From Spirochaetota bacterium (GTDB lineage Bacteria; Spirochaetota; Spirochaetia; Treponematales; Treponemataceae): DNA of 7,798 nt. Shown piece after piece: positions 6,912 to 7,798 of the stretch. Made by a program: the position numbers and the translations under genes. The notes under the pieces were generated by a model that made no database searches, was not told the origin of the DNA, and saw only the letters and a program-made list of their open reading frames with translations. Where the stretch lies: assembly GCA_022704725.1 (NCBI GenBank), contig JAKJFV010000065.1:1-7798 (forward strand), written 5' to 3'. Each line of letters opens with the position of its first letter. Positions within the stretch are counted from its first letter, which is position 1.

Positions 6912-7787
6912 TTAATCCTTTTCCTTGAAAAACTTTTCCTGAATTGTTGTTACAATTAGAATAATAATGGTAAGAACAATGGCCATCGCAGATGCAAGTC
7001 CGACTTTATTATACTTAAAAGCAGTGTCGACAGTTCGAATAACGAAGGTCTCGCTTCCGTTGCCCCCGCCTGTCATAATATACGGTGCTTCAAAGGCGCT
7101 TAGCGAACCTGTTATAGAAAGAATAACCATAAGTTTAATAATTGGAACAATTGTTTTAAGAATTATATGCCAGAATACATGCCACCAATTAGCTCCGTCA
7201 AGTTCAGCCGCTTCGTAGATTTCCGAGGGTATAGACTGAATAGCGCCCAAAAACATAACCATATTGTAACCCATATAACGCCATATGGAAGTAAATGCAA
7301 TAGACCAGTTAACAAGTTTCGGATTCGTCAGCCATAAGGTGTCGCCTTTGAATCCTAAGAACTTAAGAAATGTATTTAATGTTCCAATATCTTTATAAAA
7401 ATAGAGAAAGATAAGCCCGACTGCTACACCGTTAATCAGGTTCGGGAAAAATAAAATTCCCTTAAAAGCCTCTTTGCCGCGCAGCTTAAATGAAAGAATT
7501 GTTGCAAAAAACAAGGCTGCAACAGTCTGCACAAGGGAAGCTGCGAGATAATACACACTCACTTTAAAAACACGATAATTTTCTGCACGTGTAAAAACAT
7601 CTATAAAGTTCTGCAGTCCGGTAAACCTTTTTTTACCAATACCATCCCAGCGTAAAAAACTATATTGTATCATACTGAAAAAAGGTAAATAGCCGAATAC
7701 TATAAGCAAGGTTACGGGAACAAGCAGGAATAGAAAAGCAACAAAGGTCTGCTGCTTTTTATGTGTTAAATCTGAAAATCGTTTCAT
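6912..7787 (-). CDS. ABC sugar transporter permease, MalF/UgpA type
   Basis: This is the partner membrane subunit, 291 residues long, with six hydrophobic segments near 14-37, 78-100, 110-131, 160-182, 207-230 and 264-283. The EAA loop is at about 187-218 (I-Y-E-A-A-E-L-D-G-A ... I-V-P-I-I-K). The periplasmic-side block P-Y-I-M-T-G-G-G at 235-242, seen in many CUT1 permeases, is present. The start is the first ATG of the frame. Only 11 bases upstream are visible, ending in GGG at the window edge, so a ribosome site is possible but not confirmed. It is the first visible gene of the minus-strand operon. A solute-binding lipoprotein normally precedes this gene and would lie outside the window. 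No ATPase gene is present here, so a shared MsmX/UgpC-type ATPase encoded elsewhere is likely. Confidence 0.96.
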   Translation of the reverse strand: MKRFSDLTHKKQQTFVAFLFLLVPVTLLIVFGYLPFFSMIQYSFLRWDGIGKKRFTGLQNFIDVFTRAENYRVFKVSVYYLAASLVQTVAALFFATILSFKLRGKEAFKGILFFPNLINGVAVGLIFLYFYKDIGTLNTFLKFLGFKGDTLWLTNPKLVNWSIAFTSIWRYMGYNMVMFLGAIQSIPSEIYEAAELDGANWWHVFWHIILKTIVPIIKLMVILSITGSLSAFEAPYIMTGGGNGSETFVIRTVDTAFKYNKVGLASAMAIVLTIIILIVTTIQEKFFKEKD

Positions 7788-7798
7788 ATGTAAAACCC

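Overview
The window looks like a carbohydrate-utilisation locus from a gut or rumen bacterium. A host-associated Treponema-like spirochaete is my best guess, from the moderately AT-rich composition, the leaderless cytoplasmic glycosidases and the overall protein flavour. A Firmicute cannot be excluded by reading alone. No rRNA, tRNA, CRISPR array, insertion sequence or phage gene was seen. No gene-free stretch exceeds 300 bases; the longest gap is the 144 bp convergent region near 2568-2711.

Left part, plus strand (2-2567): the 3' part of a ROK-family protein (sugar-responsive regulator or sugar kinase, N-terminus outside the window) is followed after 94 bp by a NagZ/Nag3-type family 3 glycoside hydrolase. 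The 94 bp gap carries a good sigma70-like promoter (TTGTCA-N17-TATATT). Just downstream is a tandem pair of GTTTGTACA boxes one helical turn apart, a likely operator. The gene ends at a hairpin terminator that can work in both directions.

Right part, minus strand (7787 down to 2712): a tightly packed operon reads, in order of transcription, ABC sugar permease (MalF/UgpA type), ABC sugar permease (MalG/UgpE type), leaderless GH5 glycosidase, GH130 phosphorylase, and an AGE-superfamily cellobiose/mannobiose 2-epimerase. Junctions are 4 bp, a TAATG overlap, 69 bp and about 21 bp. The operon clearly continues upstream beyond 7787, where a solute-binding protein would be expected. No ATPase is encoded here.

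Taken together, the minus-strand operon looks like a pathway for importing short beta-mannosides or (gluco)mannan oligosaccharides and breaking them down inside the cell: import, GH5 trimming, GH130 phosphorolysis to alpha-mannose-1-phosphate, and 2-epimerisation of reducing ends between glucose and mannose. The convergent GH3 enzyme is of the type that removes beta-GlcNAc. With a GH130 of the short subfamily that includes Man-beta-1,4-GlcNAc phosphorylases, this leaves open a second reading in which the locus handles the Man-GlcNAc-GlcNAc core of host N-glycans. Sequence alone does not decide between the two.
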